Source: Portunus trituberculatus (taxonomy: Eukaryota; Arthropoda; Malacostraca; Decapoda; Portunidae). From it: DNA of 64,000 nucleotides. Below are positions 63,512 to 64,000 of this stretch, one piece after another. Made by a program: the position numbers and the translations under genes. Numbering within the stretch: the stretch's first letter is position 1; each line of letters opens with the position of its first letter. The stretch is from positions 291,374 through 355,373 of the forward strand of contig NC_059256.1 of the NCBI RefSeq assembly GCF_017591435.1, written 5' to 3'. The notes beneath the pieces were generated by a model. The model was given only the letters and a program-made list of their open reading frames with translations. It did not search any database and was not told where the DNA came from.

Positions 63512-64000
63512 TGTTACGTTCACCGGTTAAACTGGTAAGATTGGCATCGGAGAGCCGGTGAACAATAACAATAAAAAAAAACACTGCAGGTTCAACTGGT
63601 AAGGAAATGCAAAAGGGGGTCACTTTAAAAGCTATTTTAATAACCCATAATGAACTTGACACATATATAACAAGAAACATGAAACACAGATATATAACAT
63701 GAAACACAGGAAAAGGACATACACATATACATATAACACAGTAATAAATACAACAATAAAGAACCCAACTTAATACCTAACGATAATCCTAATCCTATAT
63801 AGAGGCAATGTGGAAAACACGGACGAGGGGAAGTGATACTTATGTGGTGTCGCAGTGGTGAAATGCTAGGTGATGGTTGATCCCACGGTAGACCCAAGAA
63901 ACGTTGTGTTCACTGGTTGAGGCTTGGATCTCAACTTCCAATCCAGAAAACCAAGAGCTGGCTCAACACTTTCGGTTGAGTCGAAAGGGGCCGCGTGAAT
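63512..64000. mobile_element. TGTTACG-ended element, running off the window
   Basis: Inserted in the thumb-coding region of LINE-A copy H after CCTTCTAG. It is the reverse complement of 20097-20753 over its whole visible 489 bp, with a few substitutions, including the GTTCACCGG...CCGGTGAAC end hairpin. The second end and the target duplication lie beyond 64000. Confidence 0.85.

Overview
This is a eukaryotic window, most probably from a decapod crustacean. That rests on the mix of LINE and tRNA-derived SINE families, the extreme density of long microsatellites, and a spliced host gene for a secreted F-type (fucose-binding) lectin domain. There is no prokaryotic gene organisation. Nearly everything else is transposable-element debris and simple repeat. 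A scaffold gap of exactly 500 N lies at 21375-21874.

Layout. (1) 37-5425: a degenerate full-length copy (A) of the dominant LINE, here called LINE-A. Its ORF1 has an RRM-like region and CCHC knuckles; its ORF2 has an APE endonuclease, a YVDD reverse transcriptase, RNase H and a C-terminal zinc motif; its tail is (CCAT)n. A Jockey-like LINE fragment follows, then 1.2 kb of uninterrupted (TA)n and a Penelope-like fragment. (2) 9-13.4 kb: decayed ORFs and other LINE relics. (3) 13.5-21.4 kb: LINE-A copies B and C on the minus strand, a seven-unit compound minisatellite, and a 657-bp unclassified inserted element with an 8-bp target duplication. (4) 21.9-34.1 kb: two copies of a (TTG)n / unique block / (TTG)n / (GA)n / LINE reverse-transcriptase cassette, with the first copy of a 3.6-kb segmental duplication between them. 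(5) 34.5-44.4 kb: the quiet part of the window, holding the one recognisable host gene (minus strand, 44062 to 37196, four coding exons). Its introns carry an RTE-like LINE with an 11-bp target duplication, a SINE, a 38-bp minisatellite and a 1.3-kb solo LTR. (6) 45-64 kb: the second copy of the segmental duplication, then four LINE-A copies in alternating orientation (E minus, F plus, G minus, H plus), ending inside another copy of the 657-bp-type element.

The host gene assembles without forcing. All three introns are GT-AG, their phases (1, 2, 0) are compatible, and the 247-residue product has a signal peptide, a short cysteine-containing N-terminal region and an F-type lectin domain with the fucose-binding signature H-X26-R-X-D-X4-R intact (H136, R163, R170). 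It reads as a secreted recognition lectin.

None of the LINE-A copies is intact; each carries its own deletions and frameshifts. Three copies (A, E, H) begin at the same C-run, which can pair with a downstream G-run around a small hairpin. That is the layout of the HDV-like self-cleaving ribozymes that process the 5' ends of several LINE families. This candidate, the terminal-hairpin 657-bp element and the lectin gene are the three things I would look at first.
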